DNA of 48,631 bases from Pseudomonas chlororaphis (GTDB lineage: Bacteria > Pseudomonadota > Gammaproteobacteria > Pseudomonadales > Pseudomonadaceae): positions 1-48,631 of the forward strand of contig NZ_JSFK01000057.1 in NCBI RefSeq assembly GCF_000783395.1. The letters are read 5' to 3'. The position numbers were made by a program, and so were the translations under genes. Each line of letters begins with the position of its first letter. The stretch's first letter is position 1. Positions 1-8,805 of the stretch are shown in pieces. The notes under the pieces were generated by a model. That model was given only the letters and a program-made list of their open reading frames with translations, did not search any database and was not told the DNA's origin.

Positions 1-2
1 TG

Positions 3-263
3 ACCTCCGGCGAGCGCATGAGCGAAATCGTTATCCAGTGGTACCGTACTTCTGCTCAAGGTACTCAAGAGCACTACTACACCACCAAACTGGAAGACGC
101 GATCATCGTCGCCATCAACAACAAAATGCACAACTGCCAGGATCCAGGCAACGCTCACTTCACCCACCTGGAAGAAGTGCAGTTCACCTACCGTAAAATC
201 ACCTGGACCCACGAAGTATCCGGTACTTCGGGTTCCGATGACTGGCGTGCTCCAGTCGTTTAA
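3..263 (+). CDS. hcp: Hcp family T6SS tube protein, 3' part only
   Basis: This is the C-terminal 86 residues of a type VI secretion Hcp protein; the gene starts upstream of the window. The reading frame is open from base 3, so the ATG at 18 is internal. Residues typical of Hcp1-like proteins are visible: the SGERMSEI entry, the strand IVIQWYRTS, the stretch HYYTTKLEDA, and the C-terminal FTYRKITWTHEVSGTSG segment. Family knowledge: Hcp forms hexameric rings that stack into the tube expelled by the T6SS sheath, carries small effectors in its lumen, and is itself secreted. It lies directly upstream of vgrG in the same orientation, which is the usual hcp-vgrG island order. The identification is firm; the missing 5' end cannot be assessed. 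Confidence 0.93.
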   Translation, partial: TSGERMSEIVIQWYRTSAQGTQEHYYTTKLEDAIIVAINNKMHNCQDPGNAHFTHLEEVQFTYRKITWTHEVSGTSGSDDWRAPVV

Positions 264-283
264 TTACGGCTGATCGTTACAAG

Positions 284-315
284 CATCGGCCAGCTCTGCT
301 GGTCGATGTTGTTTT
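284..315 (+). terminator. Rho-independent terminator or attenuator after hcp
   Basis: An 11-bp stem (284-294 with 298-308, one G-T wobble) closes a TCT loop and is followed by TTGTTTT. It sits 20 bp after the hcp stop and before vgrG. It would let hcp be made in large excess over vgrG, as tube and tip stoichiometry requires. The function is inferred from structure and position. Confidence 0.65.
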
Positions 316-393
316 CGCCCTCCAGAATTTCGCGTAAGTTGAACCGCTTTGCGGTCGTCGACGTACGCCGCTGTACAGCACGAGGAACAAGGG

Positions 394-2472
394 ATGTTCG
401 CGCCGGCCAATGAAACCCACTTTGCCCTGACCATCGAAGGCCTTTCCGCCGATTTTCAGGTGTTTACCCTCACCGGTCGGGAAGCCATCAGCCAGCCTTT
501 TGTCTTCGAGGTGGAGCTGGTCAGTGAGCAGCCGTCGCTGGACCTCGAAACCCTGCTGCACAAACCGGCCTTCCTGCAACTGTCGCCCGACGGCAGCGGC
601 ATCCACGGCCAGATCTACCGCGCCGCACAAGGCGATTCCGGCAAACGCCTGACCCGTTACTCGGTGACCCTGCGCCCGCAATTGTCGTACCTGGCGCATC
701 GCGTCAATCAGCGCATCTTTCAGAACCTCACCGTGCCGAAAATCATCGGCATGGTCCTGGAAGAACACGGCATTCAAAGCAACGCCTACGAATTCAAGAC
801 CGGTTCGATTTATCCCGAGCGCGTCTACTGCGTGCAATACGATGAATCGGACCTGCATTTCATCCAGCGCCTGTGCGAGGAAGAAGGTATCCACTACCAC
901 TTCGAGCACACGGCAACGGCGCACAAACTGGTGTTCGGCGATGACCAGACGGTGTTCCCGAAACTCAAGCCTGTGGCCTACCAGCAAGACTCCGGCATGG
1001 TCGCCAGCGACCCGGTGATCAAGCGCTTCGACCTGCGCCTGGAAACCCGCACCAGCCGCACCACCCGCCGCGATTACGATTTCGAAAAACCGCGCATCAC
1101 CCTCGAAAGCGAAAACCGTGGCGACGCCCTGCCCGACCTCGAAGACTACGACTACCCAGGTCGTTTCATCGACCGCGAGCGCGGCAAACACCTGGCCAAA
1201 CGCGCCCTCGAACGCCATCGCAGTGATTTCAAGCTGGCTGAAGGCAAGAGCGATCAGCCGCTGTTGGTCAGCGGCCACTTCCTCGCCCTCACCGCGCACC
1301 CGAAAGCCAAATGGAATGACCTCTGGCTGCTCACCGAAGTCCACCACGAAGGCAAGCAACCGCAAGTCCTCGAAGAGTCGGTGACCAGCGACACCACCGC
1401 ACTCAAAGACGATTTCCACCAGGGCTATCGCAACCGCTTTCAGGCCACGCCGTGGGACGTGCCGAACCGCCCGCCCCTGCGCCACCCGAAACCACGCATC
1501 CTCGGCAGCCAGAGCGCCGTGGTCACCGGCCCGAAAGGTGAAGAGATTCACTGCGACGAGTACGGCCGCGTCAAAGTCCAGTTCCACTGGGACCGCGAAG
1601 GCGAAGCCGACGACAAAACCAGCTGCTGGCTACGCGTCTCGAGCGCCTGGGCCGGCGCCCAGTACGGCGGCATCGCCATCCCGCGCATCGGCATGGAAGT
1701 GCTGGTCACCTTCCTTGAAGGCGACCCCGACCAGCCACTGATCAGCGGCTGCCTGTACCACAAGGAAAACACCGTCCCCTATCCACTGCCGGCGAACAAG
1801 ACCCGCAGCACCTTCAAGACCCTCAGCTCGATGGGCGGTGGCGGCTACAACGAACTGCGCATCGAAGACAAAAAAGGTCAGGAGCAGATCTATCTGCACG
1901 CCCAGCGCGACTGGGACGAAAACATCGAGCACGACCAGAAAATCCGCGTCGGCAACGAACGCCACGACACCGTCGAACAGAACAGCTACAGCGAATTCAA
2001 AGCCGAAGAACACCACACCGTCTACGCCGACCGCAAAGTCGAAACCCGCGCCAACGATCACCTCACCGTCGGCGTGAACCAACACATCAAGATCGGCACC
2101 GGACAATTCATCGACGCGGGGCAGGAAATCCACCTCAGCAGTGGTATGAAAGTGGTGATGGAAGCCGGTAGTGAGCTGACCCTGATCGGCGGTGGCAGCT
2201 TTATCAAGATTGATGCTGGTGGTGTGACGATGAGCGGGCCGGTGATCAATATGAACTCCGGTGGTAGCCCGGGGAGCGGCACGGGGGCGGCGCCGTTGTT
2301 GCCGGGCGTCGTGAAACAGGCTGACGCTGACAAGGCTGGCAAGGTGTTAGTCCCGCCAATGACCAATCCGTTTGTAAGAAAAAGCGTTCAAGGCCTACCC
2401 CTTGTTCCGATCTGTGGAAAGCAAGCCAATGGCGCTTGCTCGCGAGAGGTTTGCCCATGTCTGAATGGTTAA
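394..2472 (+). CDS. vgrG: VgrG, T6SS spike protein (TssI)
   Basis: This 692-aa protein is the trimeric tip of the T6SS needle. The N-terminal two thirds match the gp27/gp5 base (FALTIEGL, QPFVFEVELVSE, RIFQNLTVPKI, the DESDLHFIQRLCEEEGIHYHFEH motif). The gp5 OB-fold follows near residues 370-460 (CDEYGRVKVQFHWD, SSAWAGAQYGG, PRIGMEVLVTFLEGDPDQPLI). A DUF2345-like beta-helix with a Gly/Ser-rich tail completes it. I chose the ATG at 394 because GAGGAACAAGGG lies just upstream; a longer frame begins at 349. The C-terminal tail after about residue 640 ends in a Cys-containing PCLNG and carries no enzymatic domain, so this is a non-evolved VgrG that needs loaded cargo. Its 3' end overlaps the DUF4123 adaptor gene by 16 bp, which points to dedicated loading of the next-but-one protein. 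Confidence 0.95.
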   Translation: MFAPANETHFALTIEGLSADFQVFTLTGREAISQPFVFEVELVSEQPSLDLETLLHKPAFLQLSPDGSGIHGQIYRAAQGDSGKRLTRYSVTLRPQLSYLAHRVNQRIFQNLTVPKIIGMVLEEHGIQSNAYEFKTGSIYPERVYCVQYDESDLHFIQRLCEEEGIHYHFEHTATAHKLVFGDDQTVFPKLKPVAYQQDSGMVASDPVIKRFDLRLETRTSRTTRRDYDFEKPRITLESENRGDALPDLEDYDYPGRFIDRERGKHLAKRALERHRSDFKLAEGKSDQPLLVSGHFLALTAHPKAKWNDLWLLTEVHHEGKQPQVLEESVTSDTTALKDDFHQGYRNRFQATPWDVPNRPPLRHPKPRILGSQSAVVTGPKGEEIHCDEYGRVKVQFHWDREGEADDKTSCWLRVSSAWAGAQYGGIAIPRIGMEVLVTFLEGDPDQPLISGCLYHKENTVPYPLPANKTRSTFKTLSSMGGGGYNELRIEDKKGQEQIYLHAQRDWDENIEHDQKIRVGNERHDTVEQNSYSEFKAEEHHTVYADRKVETRANDHLTVGVNQHIKIGTGQFIDAGQEIHLSSGMKVVMEAGSELTLIGGGSFIKIDAGGVTMSGPVINMNSGGSPGSGTGAAPLLPGVVKQADADKAGKVLVPPMTNPFVRKSVQGLPLVPICGKQANGACSREVCPCLNG

Positions 2473-3290
2473 GTCGCTTTCTTGAACAACCCGTGGTCAC
2501 CACGCCAGCAGGCAACGTTGCAAGCCGCTCCTTGTATTGCATCATCGATAGCGTCCGGCAGCCTCGCGCTCTGGAACAGCTCTATCAGCAGGCCGACATA
2601 GGCGAAGTCGAAAAACTTTTCCAGGGCACACCTTTCGCCGAAATGAATGAAGTCAGTCCACTATGGCTGCAATTGAAGCCGGGAGGCGCCGCCGCAGCCA
2701 AGGCCGTTGAACTGTGCCGCGGAAACCGCGCAGGCATTCTGCTGACCTCTCGGGACAAACCGGAAAACACCCTCCTGCATGCCCGTCGACTGTTGCGAAT
2801 GAACAGCAAATCCCACGGCGACTCACTGGCACGCTTTTACGATCCGGCATTCTGGAGTGCTCTGGCGCTGACTGTACCTGCCCAGGTTCTATTGGGTCCG
2901 TGGCAAAGCGTCTACACACCTCCCTCGCATATTGACGATATGAACTGGCGCGTCTGGGAACAAACTCAAGAATTCGATGCCTCTACTGGCGAGCACAGGT
3001 ATCCGCTGCAACTTCAGGAAACGACATTGGTTGCGTTCGATGAAGTGCGTTGGTGGTACTGGATTCGAGCCCGCGAAGCCGAATCGGCCAACGGTTTGCC
3101 GAATGAACAACTGCCGGGCGTGTCCGAAAATTTGCAACTGCTGGTGGATCACGGCATAGAAGAGGGACGCCACCTTGAGCGTCTGTTGCCGCAGTTGAAC
3201 CAAAGCCCGTTGCGAGCGCGCGCCGACGTAATGAACGTGCTGAGCAGCGATATGCCGGCATTCGAGAAAGTACAACGACTGGAAGTTTGA
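2457..3290 (+). CDS. DUF4123 T6SS effector chaperone/adaptor (Tap/TEC type)
   Basis: This 277-aa cytosolic protein matches the DUF4123 family. The N-terminal block LYCIIDSVRQPRALEQLYQ and the diagnostic SLARFYDPAFWSAL segment (residues about 115-135) are visible. Known members bind a cognate effector and load it on the C-terminal tip of VgrG without being secreted. The start is set at the ATG at 2457, which has GAGAGG 7-8 bases upstream; an upstream TTG at 2436 in the same frame is less likely. The gene overlaps vgrG by 16 bp and ends 1 bp before the cargo gene, so the three are probably translated together. By family logic it is the adaptor for the 1003-aa protein downstream. That partner assignment is inferred from gene order. 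Confidence 0.88.
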   Translation: MSEWLSRFLEQPVVTTPAGNVASRSLYCIIDSVRQPRALEQLYQQADIGEVEKLFQGTPFAEMNEVSPLWLQLKPGGAAAAKAVELCRGNRAGILLTSRDKPENTLLHARRLLRMNSKSHGDSLARFYDPAFWSALALTVPAQVLLGPWQSVYTPPSHIDDMNWRVWEQTQEFDASTGEHRYPLQLQETTLVAFDEVRWWYWIRAREAESANGLPNEQLPGVSENLQLLVDHGIEEGRHLERLLPQLNQSPLRARADVMNVLSSDMPAFEKVQRLEV

Positions 3291-3291
3291 A

Positions 3292-6200
3292 ATGACAGGT
3301 ACGTCCGAACAAGCATCTACCCCAGAACAACCACCTGTTGTTATCCCGGCGGACCCACCGAAGTCATCTGCCGACTTAGAAACATTCTGCAAGGACAAGA
3401 AGCCGGGTTGCAGCAGCAGCTATGACGACATCATCTACGTCACCGGCCAGCGTCGGTTCTGGCTTCTGCCGAAACGTGCTTCGGAGAAGCTGAAAGAAAG
3501 CGTCAACCTGCTCAAGCAAAAAACCGTCGACGCAGACAAAGCCACGCGAATGAGCAATATCGCCGATGCCGGGCTGATGGACTACTTCCTCACGCCCGGC
3601 CCGGAGGCTTTTCTCGAAGCAGACGACCGTAGCAGTTACCTGGCGTCGAAATCGGCAATCCCCGAAGACACGGCGAAAAAAGCGCAGTGCCGCAAAGATT
3701 GGGACGCAGCTAAAGCCAAAGGTGACAGCGACGCGACGATGCATGCTGAGCGCGAGATGTTCGCAGCTCAGCAACGCATCGATAAAAACAAAAAGAACAT
3801 GGAAGCGCTGGAAAAGGTCTCCGACACCGCCGCAGAGAAGCTGGGGTACAAGCGAGAAAACGGGGTTTTCTACACGCCGCGCGCTTTGAAGGCTCGCGAG
3901 GCCATCGACAAGTACATTAAAGAGCGCGACAAGGCAAAAGCTCACGGCTACAAAATGTTCGATCCCGGCAGTAAAAAGATTGCGTCGGCGTGGGAGCATC
4001 TGAAGGACTATAAGGCGCTTCACAAAAAACTCATTGAAACCGGCGAGATCGACGAAAAGAAACTCAAGGGTGTGCAGATCAACATCCTCGCGCTGAAAGA
4101 CCTGATGTCCCCATACATCAATGCCATCGTGGAACTCGCCGAGTGCGGGGTGGCGGTTCCCGAGTTCGCACTCAGCCCTGACGACCAGTACGCAGGGACC
4201 GAGGATTTTCAGGCCTTTATCGAACTGACAAACAAACGCGATGAGCTTGAGAAAAAAATCGAAGCGCGTTATTCCCAGTGGGTCTCGGCTACCGGTGGCA
4301 AGTCAGCGCCACCTGGAGTGCTGTTTGTCAGCTTGCAAAAGCAGTGGTACGACCTGAACACAGAGGCTGAGCGGATTCAGACCACCGCCGAAGCACGCGT
4401 TCGAGCACTGAAGCCTCCCCGCCTCTTCCTCTGGGACGCGGAGAGCTACAAGCCAAAACCCCTCGAACGCCTGGCCAAAACCAACATTCCGCTACGTGAA
4501 CTCAGCAGCGCCTCTTCGACGACGATCCTGAACCACATCAGCCTGAAACAACTGGCCCAAGCCAGTGGCAACGCGTTTAAGGACCAACTGAAAGAGCTCA
4601 AGAGCAGCTTGCCTAAATCGATTGCCAAAGAAGCAGACGACGATCGTGTGTTCAGTGATTGGCTGGATCAGGAAGGCGCACTTCAGTTCGATGAGAAAGG
4701 CCCATGGTTCGATGAACATGGCCTGTTCCTGCCAGAAAAATTCTTTGCTGCGCTGGAAGCCAAAGGCTACAGAGTCGAAAGCATCAAAGCCGAAGCCAAA
4801 CGCAAAAGCTGGGGCGAAAACCTCAAAGCCATGGTTTTCGAAGATAAACAGCTTCGTAACCTCATGCTTTTTGACAACAGCCCACAGGCACAATTGGTAC
4901 GTTGCCTGCTGCCTGAAGGTGCCAACCTGCTGACCGAAGTCAAAATGGAAGGTCCCACGGTGAAAAGTGGCAGCCCCCAACTCGCCAACGTTGAGGTCGC
5001 GCTGGATGTGGCTGCATGGCGAGGGGAAGTGACCTTGCTGAAATTCGAGTATCCCAAACGGGTCAAGGCCGAGCCTTGGACCGCTCAATACACCGCCCAC
5101 GACGGCAGCATTCGCAGCGTCAACTTCGGCAAATTATCCCTTGATCTGGAGGCCAAGGCCTGGGGTTTCGCCGGTGCCAGCCTCATGTTGTCGCGCGATC
5201 TCACCCTCGATCAAAAAACCGGCTACACCAGCCTCGTCGGTGTGGACCTTGCCGAAAAATCCGGTGACCTCGCCAAATACGAAGTGTTTGCAGGCGCACA
5301 GGCCGGATGCAAAGTCACCGGTAAACTGTTCTGGTGCCCGCCACCCAGCGTCCTCCCCCCTGCCCCAGTACCCAATCGCGTATTAGCCAACCAATGGCGC
5401 CCGCTAGCCAAACTGGAAGTGGAAATGGCCGTTGCACTCGGCGCAGGCATCTCGGGCGATATGCACCTTCGAATGCAAAACGGACGCCTTTTGCTGTCGA
5501 TCAAGGGTTCACTGGTCTGGGGCGCGGGGGTTAAAGGTTATTTGACCTTTGAAGTGGGCTACGACAGCATCGTTGCATTGACGGAACTGGTACGACAGGA
5601 AATGGCCGCGAACCAATACAAGGATCTCGATTGGGTGGATAAGGAAGCCTCAGCCTATATGGAAAAACTGAGCTTCCTTGGCGCCACAGGTATTGATGTG
5701 GTATTTGCGTACGTGCGTGGGTATGCAATTGTTAAAGAGATTTTTGATGCGCTGACCGAAGGGGATCGGGGTGGGCAGATTGCTTACTCACTCGCAATAG
5801 CTGAAAACCAGAAAATAATGCAGGATTGGGTATATAACTTGCTGCCGCAGGCTTTGGGACCACTACTACTGGCGCTGAGCACTCCACCCAAACCGCTCAC
5901 AGTAGAAGACGACGAAAAAGAAAAAGAAAACTTCAATGAAGATGAAGTTCACCTTTTACAGCAACAGTCAATTGAGCGATGCCTAGGCTGGATATCCAGC
6001 AAGCCTGACGCCAATCAACAGTTTGAAGAAGCAATCATTCGTATGAATCGAGATGGTGCACGACCTGAACAAGCTGGACTCTCTTACTGTAAAAACAAGG
6101 CAAAGCTAGATCTATTTATGGCTGAGCGGGTGTTAGGACTTGACCAAACCAACAACGCCATGCGATCCAGGTATCGAGATCGGGTCTCTAAACTTGGAAT

Positions 6201-6303
6201 ACGCTTAAACAAGCACTGCGACTACAGCACCACATACACCGGACCAGCTTTCGCACCAGTCCAAGGTCTCAAAGCTAATTACAAAGGACCAAACATTGAT
6301 TAA
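3292..6303 (+). CDS. Putative T6SS cargo effector, activity not recognised
   Basis: A 1003-aa protein encoded directly after the DUF4123 adaptor. I do not recognise a known toxin domain. The N-terminus (residues about 1-45) is Pro/Ser-rich. Residues about 60-370 are highly charged and probably helical or coiled-coil, with many K/E/D/R residues and little hydrophobic run. Residues about 480-700 look mixed alpha/beta. A Gly-rich amphipathic stretch near residues 705-760 (AVALGAGISGDMHL, LVWGAGVKGYLTFEVG) and hydrophobic segments near 800-870 (FAYVRGYAIVKEIF, LLPQALGPLLLALS) could insert in membranes. There is no PAAR, Rhs, MIX, lipase GxSxG or nuclease motif that I can see. The last 350 bp become AT-rich like the genes that follow. 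Its position and the exported Sel1 partners suggest a toxin acting at the envelope; this is inference. Confidence 0.6.
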   Translation: MTGTSEQASTPEQPPVVIPADPPKSSADLETFCKDKKPGCSSSYDDIIYVTGQRRFWLLPKRASEKLKESVNLLKQKTVDADKATRMSNIADAGLMDYFLTPGPEAFLEADDRSSYLASKSAIPEDTAKKAQCRKDWDAAKAKGDSDATMHAEREMFAAQQRIDKNKKNMEALEKVSDTAAEKLGYKRENGVFYTPRALKAREAIDKYIKERDKAKAHGYKMFDPGSKKIASAWEHLKDYKALHKKLIETGEIDEKKLKGVQINILALKDLMSPYINAIVELAECGVAVPEFALSPDDQYAGTEDFQAFIELTNKRDELEKKIEARYSQWVSATGGKSAPPGVLFVSLQKQWYDLNTEAERIQTTAEARVRALKPPRLFLWDAESYKPKPLERLAKTNIPLRELSSASSTTILNHISLKQLAQASGNAFKDQLKELKSSLPKSIAKEADDDRVFSDWLDQEGALQFDEKGPWFDEHGLFLPEKFFAALEAKGYRVESIKAEAKRKSWGENLKAMVFEDKQLRNLMLFDNSPQAQLVRCLLPEGANLLTEVKMEGPTVKSGSPQLANVEVALDVAAWRGEVTLLKFEYPKRVKAEPWTAQYTAHDGSIRSVNFGKLSLDLEAKAWGFAGASLMLSRDLTLDQKTGYTSLVGVDLAEKSGDLAKYEVFAGAQAGCKVTGKLFWCPPPSVLPPAPVPNRVLANQWRPLAKLEVEMAVALGAGISGDMHLRMQNGRLLLSIKGSLVWGAGVKGYLTFEVGYDSIVALTELVRQEMAANQYKDLDWVDKEASAYMEKLSFLGATGIDVVFAYVRGYAIVKEIFDALTEGDRGGQIAYSLAIAENQKIMQDWVYNLLPQALGPLLLALSTPPKPLTVEDDEKEKENFNEDEVHLLQQQSIERCLGWISSKPDANQQFEEAIIRMNRDGARPEQAGLSYCKNKAKLDLFMAERVLGLDQTNNAMRSRYRDRVSKLGIRLNKHCDYSTTYTGPAFAPVQGLKANYKGPNID

Positions 6304-7267
6304 TCGAGCAATCTTAAGTTTTTTAATATTCTTTATTTTATCCAGTGCCTCCGCTGCACAATTGACAGAGCCCGAGGCAATAGCCAAAGACAAGGGAATT
6401 ACTCTTTATCAACAAGGTGCATGGACTTCCTCGCAACCGTTTTTACGAACCGCGGCTGAGGCCGGCGATAAAAAATCTCAATATTTTCTAGGTGAGGCGA
6501 TACGACTGAGTAATCGCTACATGACAGAGGAGGCCAGAAATTGGTACGTAGCTGCGGCAGAGCAAGGTGAACTTTACGCTATGCTACGTCTAAGTAGTAA
6601 AAAGGATCTTTGCAACTTACTAGATGACTGCGCGGGGAAAGGTAATGTTGATTGGAGAGAGCAAGCTTTAAAAATTGCCCGTGAGCGTGCCGACAAAGGT
6701 GATACTGAGGCAATGGTTGTGCTGTTTACGGCAAATCAAGGGTTGGAATGGCTAGAACGAGCCGCAGAATCGGGTGATAATTTTGCTCAACAGCGGCTCG
6801 CTAGTGCTTACAAAAGTGGAGAGGGATGGTTTTTGATCCCTGGGAGTCGCGAGAAAGCAGTTAAAAAATGGTTTAAGGCTTCAGCAGAAGGAGGTTTTCC
6901 TCCGGGCATGTATCTGTATGCAAACTATTTATATGAACACAATGGTAGTAAAGAAGAGGTCGGAAGCTGGCTCAAAAAAACAGCTGAATCCGGACATATA
7001 AATGCACTAGGGGGCTACGCATTAAATATTGCCCATCTTCCAGATACTTATGGATTTCCTTTAGATCTCGTTAAGGCTTACGGATTCACCTACTTGATAG
7101 CAAGCCTCAAAGGCGGAGCAATCGCACCGGAAGATGCAAGATTGAACCTCCTGGAAATAGCAAAAAAAATGCAACCTGAAGAAATAAAGCTAGGAATATC
7201 ATTCGCAAAAGAATGGGAAAAATCCCACCCTCCTTTATCGTATTTCCATCCGACATACGGTTACTAG
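6296..7267 (+). CDS. Exported Sel1-repeat protein, probable immunity protein (copy 1)
   Basis: A 323-aa protein with a signal peptide (hydrophobic ILSFLIFFILSS, cleavage near SAA-Q) followed by Sel1/TPR-like repeats: an AEAGDKKSQYFLGEA-type unit near residues 55-70, AAAEQGELYAML near 85, and AAESGDNFAQQRLASAY and ASAEGGFPPGMYLYANY further on. The start is a TTG at 6296, with AAGGA seven bases upstream, overlapping the cargo stop by 8 bp, so translation is coupled to the cargo gene. Sel1-repeat proteins serve as T6SS immunity proteins in several systems, including lipase-type ones. An exported form beside a cargo gene therefore suggests periplasmic protection. The composition is clearly AT-richer than the vgrG region. 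A paralogue follows at 7620. The immunity role is inference. Confidence 0.75.
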   Translation: MINRAILSFLIFFILSSASAAQLTEPEAIAKDKGITLYQQGAWTSSQPFLRTAAEAGDKKSQYFLGEAIRLSNRYMTEEARNWYVAAAEQGELYAMLRLSSKKDLCNLLDDCAGKGNVDWREQALKIARERADKGDTEAMVVLFTANQGLEWLERAAESGDNFAQQRLASAYKSGEGWFLIPGSREKAVKKWFKASAEGGFPPGMYLYANYLYEHNGSKEEVGSWLKKTAESGHINALGGYALNIAHLPDTYGFPLDLVKAYGFTYLIASLKGGAIAPEDARLNLLEIAKKMQPEEIKLGISFAKEWEKSHPPLSYFHPTYGY

Positions 7268-7352
7268 CAAACCCATTGCAACTAGAGAACAACCAACAAC
7301 ACAAAGCGATGGATTTATTTAACAGACACCTCAGAAATTAAATAATCCGTCG

Positions 7353-7440
7353 CTTTTTCCTTTTATTTTGACCCAATATACGGATACTAGACGATCAAAT
7401 ATTCTTAACACCCCTACCTTCGCCCAATTACACCCAGGGG
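7353..7440 (+). pseudogene. 3' remnant of a third Sel1-repeat gene copy
   Basis: Codons at 7364-7390 read YFDPIYGY followed by TAG. These are the same last eight residues and stop as the Sel1 gene ending at 8588. The next 18 bases (ACGATCAAATATTCTTAA) match 16 of 18 bases after that gene. A further match, cagaagacggttt against tagaacacggttt, occurs about 50 bases on in both places. No open frame leads into the fragment. It therefore looks like the surviving 3' end of a deleted or recombined tandem copy. This explains part of the 352-bp gap between the two intact genes. Confidence 0.75.
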
Positions 7441-7619
7441 CAGAAGACGGTTTATCATGCTTTACATGTAGCATGCCCCGATTAAAAATATCATTGACAG
7501 ATTAGACTTTTTTTGCAGCAGAGACAAGAATCTATAGCCACCGCACTTAATCGAACGCATACACTGGCCATCATTTCCCCCCATTCAAGTAGTCAAAGCT
7601 TTCCATACAGGACGAATCA
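7391..7619 (+). other. Intergenic leader of the second Sel1 gene
   Basis: AT-rich spacer after the gene remnant. It contains a short inverted repeat CATGCT/AGCATG (7456-7461 with 7470-7475) and a TTGACA hexamer at 7494-7499 with no convincing -10 at normal spacing. No further gene is visible. AGGA at 7609-7612 is the ribosome binding site of the next gene. Confidence 0.4.
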
Positions 7620-8588
7620 TTGACTAAAATAATATATATCATCTTTTTATATTCAATATTTTTTTTAACTCCAGCTTCCGCACAGCTAACGACAGAACAG
7701 CTATCAGCAAGAAACAACGGCATTATCCTGTATCAACAAAGTGATTGGTACGATTCACAGCCACTACTGAAAATCGCGGCGGATGCGGGAGACAGTAAAG
7801 CGCAATATTATTTGGGAGAGGCTATCCGCCTCAGCAACAGCTACACCACCGAAGATGCAAAAAAATTGTATGAATCAGCAGCTAAACAAGGAGATTTGTA
7901 TGCAATGCTTCGGCTGAGCAATTCGCATGATTTGTGCAAAGAGATGGGGAGTTGCTCAGGTAAAAGCTATGAAGAATGGCGGAACTATGCACTACAGATT
8001 GCAAATGAGCGCGCCGAAAAAGGCGACACAGAAGCAATGACCGTCCTGTATACGGCTGGTCAGGGCCTGCCATGGCTTAAGAAAGCGGCCGAAGCAGGTG
8101 ACAGTTACGCACAACAAATGCTGGCTAGCGCTTACAAAAGCGGTGCCGGGTGGTTTTTGATTCCAGGTAGTCGAGAAAAAGCGATTATCAAATGGTTTAA
8201 AGCGTCATCGGAAGGCGGTAACCCGAGAGGTATGTTCCTCTATGCGAATTACTTATACGACCATAATGGTAGTAAAGAAGAGATCGCATACTGGGTGAAA
8301 AACTCAGCGGAGCACAGCAATATAGATGCAGTTGGCACCTACGCATACAAAATTTCAGATCCGTCCAATGAACTTGGCTACCCAGAAAATCTGATTGAAG
8401 CATACGGCTTGACGCTTTTACTTTCAAAACTGGAGGCAGGAACAGCACCAGAAGATGCAAAGCGACTGCTCCCGGATCTGGCTAAAAAAATGAATCCTGT
8501 AGAAATAACAGAAGGGATTGAGCTTTCGAAAGAATGGAAAAAAACTCACCCTCCTTTATCTTATTTCGATCCAATATACGGGTACTAG
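7620..8588 (+). CDS. Exported Sel1-repeat protein, probable immunity protein (copy 2)
   Basis: A 322-aa paralogue of the 6296-7267 product, aligning over its whole length with shared blocks GWFLIPGSREKA, HNGSKEE and HPPLSYF. It has its own signal peptide (IIYIIFLYSIFFLTPASA, cleavage near SAQ). Sel1-type units are seen at ADAGDSKAQYYLGEA, AAKQGDLYAML, AAEAGDSYAQQMLASAY and SSEGGNPRGMFLYANY. The start is a TTG at 7620 with AGGA seven bases upstream, the same unusual start codon as copy 1. It is separated from copy 1 by 352 bp containing a 3' remnant of another copy. It may widen protection against variant cargos, or be an orphan immunity gene captured by recombination. Both ideas rest on context, not on a recognised binding site. 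Confidence 0.75.
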   Translation: MTKIIYIIFLYSIFFLTPASAQLTTEQLSARNNGIILYQQSDWYDSQPLLKIAADAGDSKAQYYLGEAIRLSNSYTTEDAKKLYESAAKQGDLYAMLRLSNSHDLCKEMGSCSGKSYEEWRNYALQIANERAEKGDTEAMTVLYTAGQGLPWLKKAAEAGDSYAQQMLASAYKSGAGWFLIPGSREKAIIKWFKASSEGGNPRGMFLYANYLYDHNGSKEEIAYWVKNSAEHSNIDAVGTYAYKISDPSNELGYPENLIEAYGLTLLLSKLEAGTAPEDAKRLLPDLAKKMNPVEITEGIELSKEWKKTHPPLSYFDPIYGY

Positions 8589-8766
8589 ACGATCAAACAT
8601 CCTTAATATATCAACCGTCGATCAACTGCAATCAGGGTAGAACACGGTTTCTTTTTTCTAGATGAAATTTGCCCCGGAATGCCTTTCACCTTTACGCACT
8701 CTAAACATGGTCTGTCCCTGAGATCCCCCTGAGAAATCCCAGCATCAACTTTGAGGGTCTAGCTTA

Positions 8767-8792
8767 AAAAGGCACCTAGAGTAGTGCCTTTT
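8767..8792. terminator. Bidirectional terminator between convergent genes
   Basis: AAAAGGCAC (8767-8775) pairs perfectly with GTGCCTTTT (8784-8792) around an 8-base loop. The flanking A and T tracts allow it to work on both strands. It lies between the Sel1 gene ending at 8588 and the minus-strand lipoprotein gene ending at 8806. Confidence 0.75.
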
Positions 8793-8805
8793 CACATTGA
8801 AAACC

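Noticed and set aside
277..1587. Long open frame antisense to vgrG
   Set aside because: It lies fully opposite a confidently identified vgrG and its translation is the Ala/Val/Phe-rich pattern typical of GC-rich shadow frames.
2150..2470. Evolved VgrG with a C-terminal effector domain
   Set aside because: The tail after the beta-helix is short and low in complexity, with no enzymatic motif.
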